DNA of 64,000 nt from UBA3006 sp031401235 (GTDB taxonomy: Bacteria > Actinomycetota > Acidimicrobiia > Acidimicrobiales > Ilumatobacteraceae): the NCBI GenBank assembly GCA_031401235.1, contig JANNRJ010000028.1, positions 1-64,000 on the forward strand. Direction: 5' to 3'. The notes below the pieces were generated by a model, which did not search any database, had not been told where the DNA came from, and was given only the letters and a program-made list of their open reading frames with translations. A program made the translations under genes and the position numbers. This document shows positions 8,732 through 17,255 of the stretch, in pieces (positions within the stretch are counted from its first letter, which is position 1; each line of letters begins with the position of its first letter).

Positions 8732-9367
8732 CTATCCCTTTGGTTGCGGCAACACTCGTAAATACGGCTTAACAGTTTTCCATCCGTTTGGAAATAATGT
8801 CTTAGCCTCGTCGTCGCTCACTGATCCGCCGATGATGACGTCCTGGTTGTACTGCCAGTTTGCCGGAGTCGCGACTTTATATTTTGCCGTGAGTTGAAGC
8901 GAGTCGATGACCCGAAGAATTTCGTCGAAATTGCGACCTGTAGACGCGGGATACGTGAGGGTCAACTTTACCTTCTTATCCGGACCAATAACAAAAACAC
9001 TTCTGACGGTAAGGGTGTCGTTGGCATTTGGATGGATCATGTCGTAGAGATTGCTCACCGTGCGGTCAGAGTCTCCAATCATTGGAAAGTTCACAGCGGT
9101 GCCCTGCGTTTCTTCGATATCGCCTTCCCATTTCACATGAGAGTCAACACTGTCGACGGAGAGACCAATCACTTTGACATTTCGTTTATCGAATTCCGGC
9201 TTAATTTTGGCAACATAACCAAGTTCGGTGGTGCACACCGGAGTGAAGTCCTTTGGATGACTAAATAGGACTCCCCATGAATCACCCAGCCAATCATGAA
9301 AGTGAATGGTGCCATCGGTGGATTCAGCTACGAAGTCGGGGGCAATATCGCCAAGTCGTACAGGCAT
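8732..9367 (-). CDS. 1-Cys peroxiredoxin (Prx6 type)
   Basis: A protein of 211 residues, the length of the Prx6 subfamily. The peroxidatic cysteine is C45 in HPKDFTPVCTTEL, with supporting T42 and P38. The long C-terminal domain (YKVATPANWQYNQDVIIGG, then LFPNGWKTVKPYLR) is diagnostic of Prx6-type enzymes. It reduces H2O2, organic hydroperoxides or peroxynitrite in the cytosol. Its promoter spacer holds a 14-bp sequence also found before metY, which suggests redox- or sulfur-linked control. Confidence 0.93.
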   Translation of the reverse strand: MPVRLGDIAPDFVAESTDGTIHFHDWLGDSWGVLFSHPKDFTPVCTTELGYVAKIKPEFDKRNVKVIGLSVDSVDSHVKWEGDIEETQGTAVNFPMIGDSDRTVSNLYDMIHPNANDTLTVRSVFVIGPDKKVKLTLTYPASTGRNFDEILRVIDSLQLTAKYKVATPANWQYNQDVIIGGSVSDDEAKTLFPNGWKTVKPYLRVLPQPKG

Positions 9368-9406
9368 AAAAGTTCTCCAAAGTGTCGGAATTGACTAAAG
9401 GTGTTC

Positions 9407-9435
9407 ATTCAATCAAACCCGACTACTTTTGTCAA
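9407..9435 (-). promoter_or_regulatory. Peroxiredoxin promoter with motif shared with metY
   Basis: On the reverse strand TTGACA (9435-9430) and TTGAAT (9412-9407) are separated by 17 bp, a credible -35/-10 pair. The spacer is almost filled by TAGTCGGGTTTGAT (9425-9412). The same 14 bases occur at 59200-59213 before metY, where they form one arm of a palindrome. A protein bound here would block RNA polymerase, so a repressor is the simplest reading. The regulator is not identified. Confidence 0.5.
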
Positions 9436-9486
9436 CTTTAGATCATATTTGTTCGGCAATCGGCTCGTAGGAGGTATCGTCGCGCC

Positions 9487-10914
9487 ATGGCTGACTCACC
9501 TTCAACTCCGCTCCACCGACCCACGACGCTTGGCGAATTGCGATCTTCTGGATGGGTATCAATCACTGTCAAGGAAGAGGTTCGGCGTAATGCGGTTCAA
9601 AAAATCGCATCGGGTCAGGCTCTGTTTACAGGTGTGCTCGGGTTTCAAGACACCGTCATGCCGCAACTGGAAAATGCACTGCTGGCCGGTCACGACGTGA
9701 TTTTTCTCGGCGAACGGGGCCAAGCAAAGACGAGGATGATTAGATCGCTAACCGGACTTTTAGACGAATGGATGCCGATAGTTGCTGGGAGTGAAATCAA
9801 TGACGATCCGTACGCACCTGTATCCCGATTCGCAATTGATGCGGTGAATGAGTTTGGTGATGGGACTCCGCTGACATGGGTGCATCGAGACACTCGATAT
9901 GGCGAAAAACTTGCCACACCTGACACCTCCATTGCCGACCTCATTGGGGAGGTTGATCCAATCAAGGTTGCCGAAGGTCGATATCTCAGTGATGAATTGA
10001 CGCTGCACTATGGCTTGGTTCCGCGTACAAATCGTGGCATTTTCGCGATCAATGAATTACCCGACCTTGCCGAACGGATTCAGGTCGGATTGCTCAATGT
10101 CTTGGAAGAGCGAGACATTCAGATTCGTGGCTACAAAATACGACTTCCACTCGATGTGTTATTGGTTGCATCGGCGAACCCAGAGGATTACACCAATCGT
10201 GGTCGGTTGATCACGCCATTGAAGGACCGCTTCGGTAGTCAAATCCGCACGCACTACCCACTTGACGTGGTTACAGAAATGCAAATTGTGCGCCAAGAAG
10301 CCCGACCATCAAGTGTTGGCAATGTGGTGGTGCGAATGCCTGAATTTATGGAAGAAATTGTTTCCACCATTAGCCAATTGGCTCGGGCCAGCAATCATGT
10401 GAATCAGCGCAGTGGTGTGAGCGTCCGACTGTCGGTAAGCAACTACGAGCTTTTGGCTGCCAATGCGATGCGCCGAGCACTTCGGGCGGGAGAAGTTGAT
10501 GTTGCGCCTCGTGTCAGCGATTTGGCCGCACTTGCTGCCTCAACATCTGGCAAGATCGAAATTGAAAGTGTGGAGGAAGGTCGAGAATCGGCAGTTCTTG
10601 ATCAACTTGTGCGGGCCGCGGTATTACAGGTGTACAAGCAATATGTGACGAGTGAAAAGATTCGCGATGTTATTGCCGTTTTCGATGAAGGGATAGTGGC
10701 CCATACAGGTGACGACATCGCGTCATCTGAATATTCAGTCGTGTTGGAAGGAATCCCGGCACTACGCGAGATTGTCGTGTCCATCGTCAAGGGTGATGAG
10801 TCGCCGGCGGTGATAGCAAGTGCGGTCGAATTTGTGCTTGAAGGCTTGCATCTATCGAAGCGGCTTAACAAAGATTCCGCTGGTTCGAGAGCCACATATC
10901 GGGCCAGAACTTAG
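9487..10914 (+). CDS. MoxR-type AAA+ ATPase (Mg-chelatase ChlI-like)
   Basis: A protein of 475 residues. Walker A is GERGQAKT (75-82) and Walker B IFAINE ends at E190. A sensor-1 Asn is in LLVASANPEDYTNRG and an Arg finger in PLKDRFGSQI. The C-terminal part is helical (lid domain, then about 150 extra residues). MoxR-family ATPases act as chaperones with a VWA-domain partner, inserting metals or assembling complexes. The partner is very likely the VWA protein at 11580, same strand, about 660 nt downstream, with a cyclase gene on the other strand between them. An AGGAGG site precedes the ATG. Confidence 0.88.
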   Translation: MADSPSTPLHRPTTLGELRSSGWVSITVKEEVRRNAVQKIASGQALFTGVLGFQDTVMPQLENALLAGHDVIFLGERGQAKTRMIRSLTGLLDEWMPIVAGSEINDDPYAPVSRFAIDAVNEFGDGTPLTWVHRDTRYGEKLATPDTSIADLIGEVDPIKVAEGRYLSDELTLHYGLVPRTNRGIFAINELPDLAERIQVGLLNVLEERDIQIRGYKIRLPLDVLLVASANPEDYTNRGRLITPLKDRFGSQIRTHYPLDVVTEMQIVRQEARPSSVGNVVVRMPEFMEEIVSTISQLARASNHVNQRSGVSVRLSVSNYELLAANAMRRALRAGEVDVAPRVSDLAALAASTSGKIEIESVEEGRESAVLDQLVRAAVLQVYKQYVTSEKIRDVIAVFDEGIVAHTGDDIASSEYSVVLEGIPALREIVVSIVKGDESPAVIASAVEFVLEGLHLSKRLNKDSAGSRATYRART

Positions 10915-10942
10915 CTTTATTCCAGGGCCAAAGTCGGGAAAG

Positions 10943-11482
10943 TTATGAGCGCGCCCACAGATCGTTCGTGTCGTAGCGCATGTCGATTACCGGTTCGCCC
11001 GACAGAGCGACCACGGCGATTGGACTCGGAAATCCAGGCAAGATCATCGGGTCAATGGCTCGGGCGATTATTCCCGGTGGAAGGTCACGGGCTTGGTCGG
11101 CCGGGATAAGAGTGCCGATTCCTCCAGCAGCGTCACATAATCGCGCCGCCAAATTTGGTGCCGAGCCGATGTAGTCCTGTCCCTCAAAGAGCATCGTTTC
11201 GCCCGTCGCCACGCCGATTCGCAGAACCAGTGGGGCACAAGATAATTGAGCATCGCGTTGCAATTCGACGGCAAAGATGATGCCAATTTGGGCATCCACG
11301 GCAACGGCCATCAGTCCGTCACCAAGATATTTATCGATCCGGACTCCATGATGAGATCCGACCGAGCGGGCACTGGCCCGAAATTTGGCGAGCAGCTCTG
11401 TCGCTGCCGCATCGCCATTGATCTCGGTGAAATTCGTAAACCCCGATAGGTCAACGAAAATAAAGGTTCGAGGGAAGCGCAT
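10943..11482 (-). CDS. Class III adenylate/guanylate cyclase domain protein
   Basis: A short protein of 179 residues consisting of little more than one class III cyclase catalytic domain. The metal-binding aspartates are D11 (FVDLSGFT) and D55 (KYLGDGLMA). The APNLAARLCDAA segment carries the transition-state Asn but Leu-Ala-Ala-Arg after it, which fits the usual N-x-x-x-R arrangement. It should make cAMP or cGMP as a homodimer. It stands alone on the reverse strand between moxR and VWA genes. No sensor domain is attached, so control would come from expression or a partner. Confidence 0.85.
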   Translation of the reverse strand: MRFPRTFIFVDLSGFTNFTEINGDAAATELLAKFRASARSVGSHHGVRIDKYLGDGLMAVAVDAQIGIIFAVELQRDAQLSCAPLVLRIGVATGETMLFEGQDYIGSAPNLAARLCDAAGGIGTLIPADQARDLPPGIIARAIDPMILPGFPSPIAVVALSGEPVIDMRYDTNDLWARS

Positions 11483-11579
11483 GTAACGGACAGCCTAGAG
11501 GTGTGACCAATGTCTTACTCCGCCTATCAGCCTCAAACCTGTTCTTGGCTCAATTCTCGACTCCGTGTATCGTGCGTTC

Positions 11580-13595
11580 ATGGGGGCGCGATTTACCTAT
11601 TCACGATGGGATGGCACTCAAAAGGGATTTGAACTAGATGCCGATGGGCTTTTGGATTCACTCACCGATGATTTGCTCTATCACGGAGACGTCAATGCGG
11701 CATTGCGCCGATTAATGCAAGAGGGCCTGCGAGATCTCAACGGGGATCGTCTCGCCGGCCTTCGTGAGATGATGGAAAAACTCCGCGCACGCCGTCAGCA
11801 AATTGAAAATAGCGGCGATCTGGTCGGTGTCTATGCTGAGATCGCTGACGAGCTCAATGACATTGTCGACGACGAGCGTCACGCCGTGGCCAATTACACC
11901 GCCGAGGCCAAGAATTCAGGCGACGAACGACGTGCTGAACTCGCCCAACAGACTGCTCAAGATCGAAACTTCCGTCTGGACATGTTGCCTGCCGATCTAG
12001 CGGGAAAGGTGGCCGAGCTGCGTCACTACGATTTTCAGTCCAAGGAGACCCAGCAGCGTTTCGAACAGTTGCTGGACAAATTGCGCCAGCAGTTGATGCA
12101 GCAAAACCTTGACCAAATGTCGGGGGACATGCAAAATCTGACTTCGGCAGACATGCAGCGGATGAAAGACATGTTGTCGGAATTGAACAAAATGCTCGAG
12201 CGTCGCCAACGCGGGGAGGATCCTCAATTCGAAGACTTCATGAAAAAGTTCGCCGATTTCTTTCCAGAAAATCCCCAAACTCTTGACGAATTGCTTGAAA
12301 TAATGGCTCGGCGTATGGCGTCCGCCCAGGCAATGCTGAATTCAATGACTTCTGAGCAAAGAGCACAGTTACAAGCTCTATCGGATCAGTTGATGGAAGA
12401 CATGGACCTTCGCTGGCAAATGGATCAACTTGCTCAGAATCTGCAGTCATTGTTTCCAGAGATGGGATGGAACCGCGGCTATGACTTTGAGGGCCAAGAT
12501 CCGCTTGGTTTTCAGCAAGCGATGAAGTCGATGCAGGAGTTATCTGAGCTGGATCAACTTGAGAACATGATGAAGAACGCTTCAACTCCAGCGGCTCTCG
12601 CCGAGATTGATTTAGATCGGGTCCGAGAACTTCTTGGCGACGATGCTGCCAAATCTCTGGAGCGATTGGCCGATCTGGCCAAAATGCTTGAAGATGCTGG
12701 CCTCATTGAGCGAAAAGAGGGTCGCTTGGCCCTGACTCCGCGTGGATTACGCAAAATTGGGGCCAATGCGCTGAAAGATCTGTTCGGCAAACTCGCCGCT
12801 GATGCGTTCGGTGGACACCAGATCCACCGTGTGGGGAGCGGCCACGAACGCACCTATGACACCAAGCCGTACGAATACGGTGATTCATTTCAGCTTGATT
12901 TGCAGGGCACACTTCGCAATGCGCTGCATCGCGGCGGTCCGGGTGTCCCGCTCAAATTATCGGCTGAAGATTTCGAAATTGAGCGCACCGAGCATCTATC
13001 TCGATCTTCGACGGTGTTGATGTTGGATCTTTCGTTATCGATGCCAATGCGTGACAATTTCTTGCCGGCAAAGAAAGTGGCAATGGCGTTACATTCCCTT
13101 ATCTCAGTGCAATTTCCGCGAGATTACCTGGGTATTGTCGGATTTGGCGAAGTTGCGCGAGAATTAAAGGCTGATCAATTGCCCGAGGTGTCGTGGGATT
13201 TTGTGTACGGAACCAATATGCAGCACGCTTTTGCGCTGAGCCGTCGGATGTTGGATCATCAAAACGGAACCAAGCAGATCATCATGATTACCGACGGTGA
13301 ACCGACCGCTCATGTTACTTCATCTGGTGGTGTTTTCTTCAACTACCCTCCCGTCAGAGAGACAGTGGAAGCCACATTGCGAGAAGTGATGCGATGCACC
13401 CGTGCCGATATTCGAATCAATACGTTCATGCTTGATGCTGATGTTGGCTTGCGTGGTTTCATCGAACGGTTGACCAAAATCAATCATGGTCGGGCTTTCT
13501 TTACCTCAGCCGACACACTTGGTGATTATGTGTTAGTGGACTTTCTAGAACACAAACGACAACTGTCGACGCGTTCGCATCGCCGAGCAAGCTGA
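11580..13595 (+). CDS. VWA-domain protein, partner of MoxR ATPase
   Basis: A protein of 671 residues from the ATG at 11580 (an in-frame GTG at 11565 adds five). The first ~330 residues are helical and rich in Gln, Met, Asp and Arg, with likely coiled coils (residues 150-230). Residues ~360-420 resemble a winged helix (LEDAGLIERKEGRLALTPRGLRKIG). The C-terminal von Willebrand A domain has an intact MIDAS, D-L-S-L-S at about 483-487, with later T and D positions (YGTNM, ITDGEP). This pairs with MoxR in metal-dependent chaperone systems. The exact client is unknown. Confidence 0.85.
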   Translation: MGARFTYSRWDGTQKGFELDADGLLDSLTDDLLYHGDVNAALRRLMQEGLRDLNGDRLAGLREMMEKLRARRQQIENSGDLVGVYAEIADELNDIVDDERHAVANYTAEAKNSGDERRAELAQQTAQDRNFRLDMLPADLAGKVAELRHYDFQSKETQQRFEQLLDKLRQQLMQQNLDQMSGDMQNLTSADMQRMKDMLSELNKMLERRQRGEDPQFEDFMKKFADFFPENPQTLDELLEIMARRMASAQAMLNSMTSEQRAQLQALSDQLMEDMDLRWQMDQLAQNLQSLFPEMGWNRGYDFEGQDPLGFQQAMKSMQELSELDQLENMMKNASTPAALAEIDLDRVRELLGDDAAKSLERLADLAKMLEDAGLIERKEGRLALTPRGLRKIGANALKDLFGKLAADAFGGHQIHRVGSGHERTYDTKPYEYGDSFQLDLQGTLRNALHRGGPGVPLKLSAEDFEIERTEHLSRSSTVLMLDLSLSMPMRDNFLPAKKVAMALHSLISVQFPRDYLGIVGFGEVARELKADQLPEVSWDFVYGTNMQHAFALSRRMLDHQNGTKQIIMITDGEPTAHVTSSGGVFFNYPPVRETVEATLREVMRCTRADIRINTFMLDADVGLRGFIERLTKINHGRAFFTSADTLGDYVLVDFLEHKRQLSTRSHRRAS

Positions 13596-13644
13596 TTGCG
13601 TCGAGGAGCGGGTTGATCGCTTCGCCGACAAGGAGTAGGCGTAT

Positions 13645-13673
13645 TTGCTTTTTAGGCTTTTACTTGGCATAAT
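13645..13673 (+). promoter_or_regulatory. Promoter upstream of first whiB
   Basis: TTGCTT (13645-13650) and CATAAT (13668-13673) are separated by exactly 17 bp, a good vegetative sigma-type match. Transcription would start near 13680 and give a leader of about 65 nt before the GTG at 13746. Confidence 0.5.
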
Positions 13674-13745
13674 GACATCGTTGTAATTACCTCGTTGTCG
13701 GCGCGTTCTCGCGACTTCAGTCGAGAGCCGGAGGGGACATTTCGA

Positions 13746-14021
13746 GTGGAAGATGAAATCATCGCACTGAGCGCTGATCGAGCTTGGCAAGACCAGGCCA
13801 ATTGCTTAGGTGTCGATCCCGACCTGTTTTTTCCGGAACGGGGCGCGTCAACTCGTGAGGCTAAAGAAGTATGTCGCGGCTGTGTTGTGCGCAACGATTG
13901 CCTTGAGTTCGCATTGGAAAACGGTGAGAAATTTGGTATTTGGGGCGGGCTCTCAGAACGGGAGCGACGTCGCTTGCGTCGCCAGCGCGCTCAGGCCAAT
14001 CGCAATATCGCCAGCGCCTAA
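13746..14021 (+). CDS. WhiB-family iron-sulfur transcription regulator
   Basis: A protein of 91 residues from the GTG at 13746, chosen because GGAGGGG (from 13731) sits at good distance. A TTG at 13695 would add 17 residues unlike the family. The four cluster-binding cysteines are C20, C43, C46 and C52 (C-x22-C-x2-C-x5-C), followed by the GIWGG turn (64-68) and a basic DNA-binding tail RERRRLRRQR. WhiB proteins are confined to actinobacteria and their phages, bind a [4Fe-4S] cluster and usually act with the housekeeping sigma factor. Size and spacing suit the WhiB1/WhiB2 branch, which governs division and growth genes. Confidence 0.93.
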   Translation: MEDEIIALSADRAWQDQANCLGVDPDLFFPERGASTREAKEVCRGCVVRNDCLEFALENGEKFGIWGGLSERERRRLRRQRAQANRNIASA

Positions 14022-14042
14022 TCAGCAGTGCCCGATTCCCGC

Positions 14043-14846
14043 TTAGCGCGGTCGACCTAATTGATTTCGTTGAGCAATTCTCCACTCGATCGTTCGCTCG
14101 TTACTGAGGTCTAGTTCAATCCACCGTGAGCGGGGGATGTCTGCCAAGACTCGGGCAGGTATCAATCCGACAAGTTCAGCATGGTCAATTTTAACTTTCT
14201 CTGCAACACGGTCGAACATCTCGGCTGGACCAACTACATGTGGGTTGATCAGGTTCATGCTCACTTGAGTGAATTCACCTACTTGAAATCCAAGTGCGCG
14301 AACCGAGTCGCTGCGAATTGAAATGGCCAGCGAACTAGCTTCTTCAAGAGATGTATTTTTTAACCATAAGTTGTACGCCACAAGTACATTTCGCACCCCG
14401 ACGCACATTGCACCGGCCTTGGGGTGCGGTCGTGGTGGCCCAAAGTCGGGGAGCAAATCCTTGAACGCATGAGCGCGAACAAATGGAAGGGTCCGTTCCG
14501 GTCCATAGAGGAAACATGGGACACCAAGTTGGTGTCCGCCAAATTCGGCAAACTCATTTCGGGCCAACAATGCATCTTCGAAGGTGCTCAGATCTAGGGG
14601 TACGAAGGGAACGACATCGACAACACCCAAACGGGGGTGGACCCCGAAGTGCCGTCCAATATCAAGGTTGTCTATTGCTTTTTGGGCAAGAACACGAACC
14701 TGTTCAGTCCCAAAAAGAGTGAACACACTGCGGTGGTGATCGGCATCGGTGTGCACGTCGAGCAGATCTATCCCTAACTGGTCCGCCAGAGCCGACAAAT
14801 AGCTGCGATCCTTGCCTTCACTGAGATTTACAACGCATTCAAGCAC
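14043..14846 (-). CDS. Formiminotransferase N-domain protein
   Basis: A protein of 267 residues matching the N- and middle subdomains of glutamate formiminotransferase. It opens with MLECVVNLSEGKD, then VHTDADHHRSVFTLFG, then GRHFGVHPRLGVVDVVPFVPL, all family blocks with the conserved His residues. The cyclodeaminase half is absent. In characterised relatives this domain moves a formimino group between glutamate and tetrahydrofolate in histidine breakdown. No histidine-catabolism gene is nearby, and single-domain versions in actinobacteria are of uncertain role. It is convergent with whiB. Confidence 0.82.
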   Translation of the reverse strand: MLECVVNLSEGKDRSYLSALADQLGIDLLDVHTDADHHRSVFTLFGTEQVRVLAQKAIDNLDIGRHFGVHPRLGVVDVVPFVPLDLSTFEDALLARNEFAEFGGHQLGVPCFLYGPERTLPFVRAHAFKDLLPDFGPPRPHPKAGAMCVGVRNVLVAYNLWLKNTSLEEASSLAISIRSDSVRALGFQVGEFTQVSMNLINPHVVGPAEMFDRVAEKVKIDHAELVGLIPARVLADIPRSRWIELDLSNERTIEWRIAQRNQLGRPR

Positions 14847-14892
14847 AAATAGTGCTTATCGCATTTGGGGCCTGTAGTGCTACATTGTTGGC

Positions 14893-15078
14893 ATGTTCGG
14901 TAGTTGGGAAGTCATCGTTGTCATCGTGATTGCGGTCGCTCTGTTTGGGTCGCGTATACCCAAAATTGCCCGCAATCTTGGACAGGCACAACAAGAATTC
15001 AAAAAGGGTGTCTCCGACGGGAAATCAGCCACTTCCACAGTCGAACCTCCCAAGCCAGAAGTGCCTAGGCCGGAATAA
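14893..15078 (+). CDS. tatA: Twin-arginine translocase subunit TatA
   Basis: A protein of 61 residues. A single N-terminal membrane helix (WEVIVVIVIAVALFGS) is followed by the amphipathic helix KIARNLGQAQQEFKKGV and an acidic, proline-rich tail. The F-G-x-x-E start and LFG/PKIARNLG blocks are the TatA/E signature. It polymerises to form the pore for folded proteins. It stands apart from any tatC in this window. Its 3' end overlaps the opposing ppx gene by 14 nt. Confidence 0.9.
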   Translation: MFGSWEVIVVIVIAVALFGSRIPKIARNLGQAQQEFKKGVSDGKSATSTVEPPKPEVPRPE

Positions 15079-16615
15079 TCTTTACTCGAAGTCCGATGAC
15101 TTCGCTAAGCAAACCTTTGCGCTCATTGGCGGCATAAACATTCAGATCGGAATCTTTATTGTTCGCGGTTTTCATTGCGATCTCAAGATCCCTGTCGGAA
15201 AGGTTGACCGTGAGCTTGATTACTCGACCGTCTTGCGTGCGGTCTAAACCGATGGCGATACGAAGTATTCCGGCGAGACTTCGCACAATGTGCTGATCAT
15301 CGACATTGAGCGCGGCGAACTCTGAATGTTCAAGTTTCGGCGATCCCTTTCTGTGGTATCTAGCAATTTGAGCGATGATCTCAATTTCGCGGTCACTCAA
15401 GCCAACAAGTTCTGAATTGCGGATTACGTAATACGAGTGCAAGTGATGTTTTGAATGCGAAATGACGACGCCAACATTTGCTAAAAGTGCTGCGGCTTCA
15501 AGTAGCCGACGATTTGATTCATCGATGTTGAGCAATTTATGCAATTTGTCAAAGAGCTGACTCCCCAGTCGCGCCACGTGTTCGGCGTGATCGGGTCGAT
15601 CATCACAACGATCCGCAAGCAACCGAACACTTCGCATCGCGGCGTCGGTCACTTCCGTTTTGGGACCACGGCCCTGACGTTGCAGAGTGTCGATGAGAAC
15701 ACCTTCGCGCAACGCGTAATCGCTGAACATGAAATTCTCCACACCGTAAACATCGGCAATTCCTTCCAGAATGATCGCCCCCGCCAAAATAATGTCGGCG
15801 CGTGCTGGATCAAGTTTGAAGCGTTGCTGTCGTTCGATCACAGTTGGTGTTTCGGCTAGGAGTTTTACAATTTCGACGACGGCAGTTCGTCCAAATTCAA
15901 ATCGGTTGAATGTCTGTGGTGCTGGTTTTCCGGATTGTGCGCAGATGAGCCGAGCGATAGTTTCGGCCGTTCCGGAAGAGGCGACGGCGATGTCGTATCC
16001 AAACTCCTCAACTTCGGCCTGGAGTATCGTCAACGTTGAGCGCACAAATGACCGGCAACTACTCAATGCACTTGGGTGGAGCAATTCGGAGGCGAAGAAT
16101 CTATCGGTGAGTCGAATGGCGCCAAGTTTGAAACTTCGAGAAAGCAAAATATCATCGTCATTGGCTAGCACGATTTCGGTCGAACCGCCACCGATGTCAC
16201 AGAGCAACATCGGGTGTTCATGATCGCCAATTGCGTAGAGCGCGCCAAGGTGAATGAGTCGCGCCTCCTCAACGCCAGAGATTACCTCGATGTCGATTTT
16301 TGCTTCCTTACGGGCCCGTTTTACAAACTCTTCTTGATTCTTGGCTTCACGAATGGCGCTGGTCGCAACAGCGCGAATTTGTGCATTGTGTGACTCAGCA
16401 ATCTTTTGCATCCTAGAAAGACTTGCGATTCCGCGCTCAATGGCATCCGGATCGAGCATTTTCATTTCCCCACCGCCATGACCGATTCGCACGGACTCGC
16501 GCTCGCGAGTGACGACTTCAAAGCCACCGACGACAGGCTTGGCTATTACAAGGTGGAAACTGTTAGTTCCTATGTCAAGTGCGGCAATTGTTTCACCGCC
16601 ACTTGATGATTCCAC
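15065..16615 (-). CDS. ppx: Ppx/GppA exopolyphosphatase
   Basis: About 517 residues from the GTG at 16615; TTG codons at 16621 and 16639 are alternatives, the last overlapping the upstream whiB. The N-terminal actin-like domain carries AALDIGTNSFHLVIA (phosphate 1 loop), AIREAKNQEEFV and LLCDIGGGSTEIVLA (phosphate 2). From about residue 310 an HD-type helical domain follows (LEAAALLANVGVVISHSKHHLHSYYVIRN motif region). Exopolyphosphatases release phosphate from polyphosphate; some members hydrolyse pppGpp. Ppk1, which makes polyphosphate, is encoded a few hundred bases away on the other strand, so the two set the polyP pool. Confidence 0.9.
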   Translation of the reverse strand: MESSSGGETIAALDIGTNSFHLVIAKPVVGGFEVVTRERESVRIGHGGGEMKMLDPDAIERGIASLSRMQKIAESHNAQIRAVATSAIREAKNQEEFVKRARKEAKIDIEVISGVEEARLIHLGALYAIGDHEHPMLLCDIGGGSTEIVLANDDDILLSRSFKLGAIRLTDRFFASELLHPSALSSCRSFVRSTLTILQAEVEEFGYDIAVASSGTAETIARLICAQSGKPAPQTFNRFEFGRTAVVEIVKLLAETPTVIERQQRFKLDPARADIILAGAIILEGIADVYGVENFMFSDYALREGVLIDTLQRQGRGPKTEVTDAAMRSVRLLADRCDDRPDHAEHVARLGSQLFDKLHKLLNIDESNRRLLEAAALLANVGVVISHSKHHLHSYYVIRNSELVGLSDREIEIIAQIARYHRKGSPKLEHSEFAALNVDDQHIVRSLAGILRIAIGLDRTQDGRVIKLTVNLSDRDLEIAMKTANNKDSDLNVYAANERKGLLSEVIGLRVKIIPA

Positions 16616-16622
16616 GCTCAAA

Positions 16623-16865
16623 TCATAGTTTCGCGGCAACTCTTCGTCGTTTGGCTATTCGACGCCGTTCGCGCTCGGAACATCCACCCCATACCCCATG
16701 ATCAATATGTTCGGTTAGGGCGTATTCCAAACACGTCTGCACAACCGGGCAAGTGGCACAAACTTTGCGAGCTCGATCGACGCCAGCACCATCGGCGGGG
16801 AAAAACACTGCTGGAGCAAAATTTCGGCAGTTTCCCTGCTCCATCCATTTCGATTGAATTTCCAT
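16623..16865 (-). CDS. WhiB-family iron-sulfur transcription regulator (second)
   Basis: A protein of 80 residues. Cluster ligands are C13, C36, C39 and C45 (C-x22-C-x2-C-x5-C, the same spacing as the other copy). GVWGG (57-61) is followed by an extra C62 and a basic tail ERERRRIAKRRRVAAK. The spacing and short length resemble the WhiB1/WhmD group. It stops a few bases before the ppx start and probably shares its transcript, hinting at a link to polyphosphate or stress state. The two WhiB proteins share the motif but not the rest of the sequence, so they are not a recent duplication. Confidence 0.93.
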   Translation of the reverse strand: MEIQSKWMEQGNCRNFAPAVFFPADGAGVDRARKVCATCPVVQTCLEYALTEHIDHGVWGGCSERERRRIAKRRRVAAKL

Positions 16866-16938
16866 TGGTTTGATTACAGCGTAACCGATCAGGGCCTATT
16901 AATACGGCGGTAGCCTGATTGGTCCCTAGGAGGATCAG

Positions 16939-17223
16939 ATGTCGTCACCATCATCTATGTCAGATTCGGCAGTCGTTGAGCCGCCCCGCGGTCATGCCCG
17001 AATTGTGTATCTCGGTTCCGTTTCTCCTCATTGGGAGGTGTACAGCGACTACGGCGACCCCAATCTTCTCAATGAATTTCGCGCTCGAGTACTAGCTCGT
17101 TTGGTTCTATTGCCGCGAAATGATCCCCAGTTTCGTCGCAATCAGGAGCGTGTCAATCGCGATGCCGAACGCGAACGGATCAGTCTCGAGTGGGAACTCG
17201 GGTATCCAGTCGCTGCTCAATAA
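16939..17223 (+). CDS. Small hypothetical protein upstream of ppk
   Basis: A protein of 94 residues behind a strong AGGAGGA site five bases before the ATG. The first ~18 residues are Ser-rich and low complexity. A compact region follows: HARIVYLGSVSPHWEVYSDYGDP, then LLNEFRARVLARLVLL, then a charged helix QFRRNQERVNRDAERERISLEWE. No membrane segment. I do not recognise a family. It is 32 nt before ppk on the same strand and so likely co-expressed. Confidence 0.6.
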   Translation: MSSPSSMSDSAVVEPPRGHARIVYLGSVSPHWEVYSDYGDPNLLNEFRARVLARLVLLPRNDPQFRRNQERVNRDAERERISLEWELGYPVAAQ

Positions 17224-17255
17224 TTTCAATTGCGTTTCTTGCAGGGAAACCTTAG

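Noticed and set aside
16870..16925. Inverted repeat ATCAGG...CCTGAT between whiB and the next gene
   Set aside because: Only 6 bp with about 20 nt between arms; too weak to call an operator.
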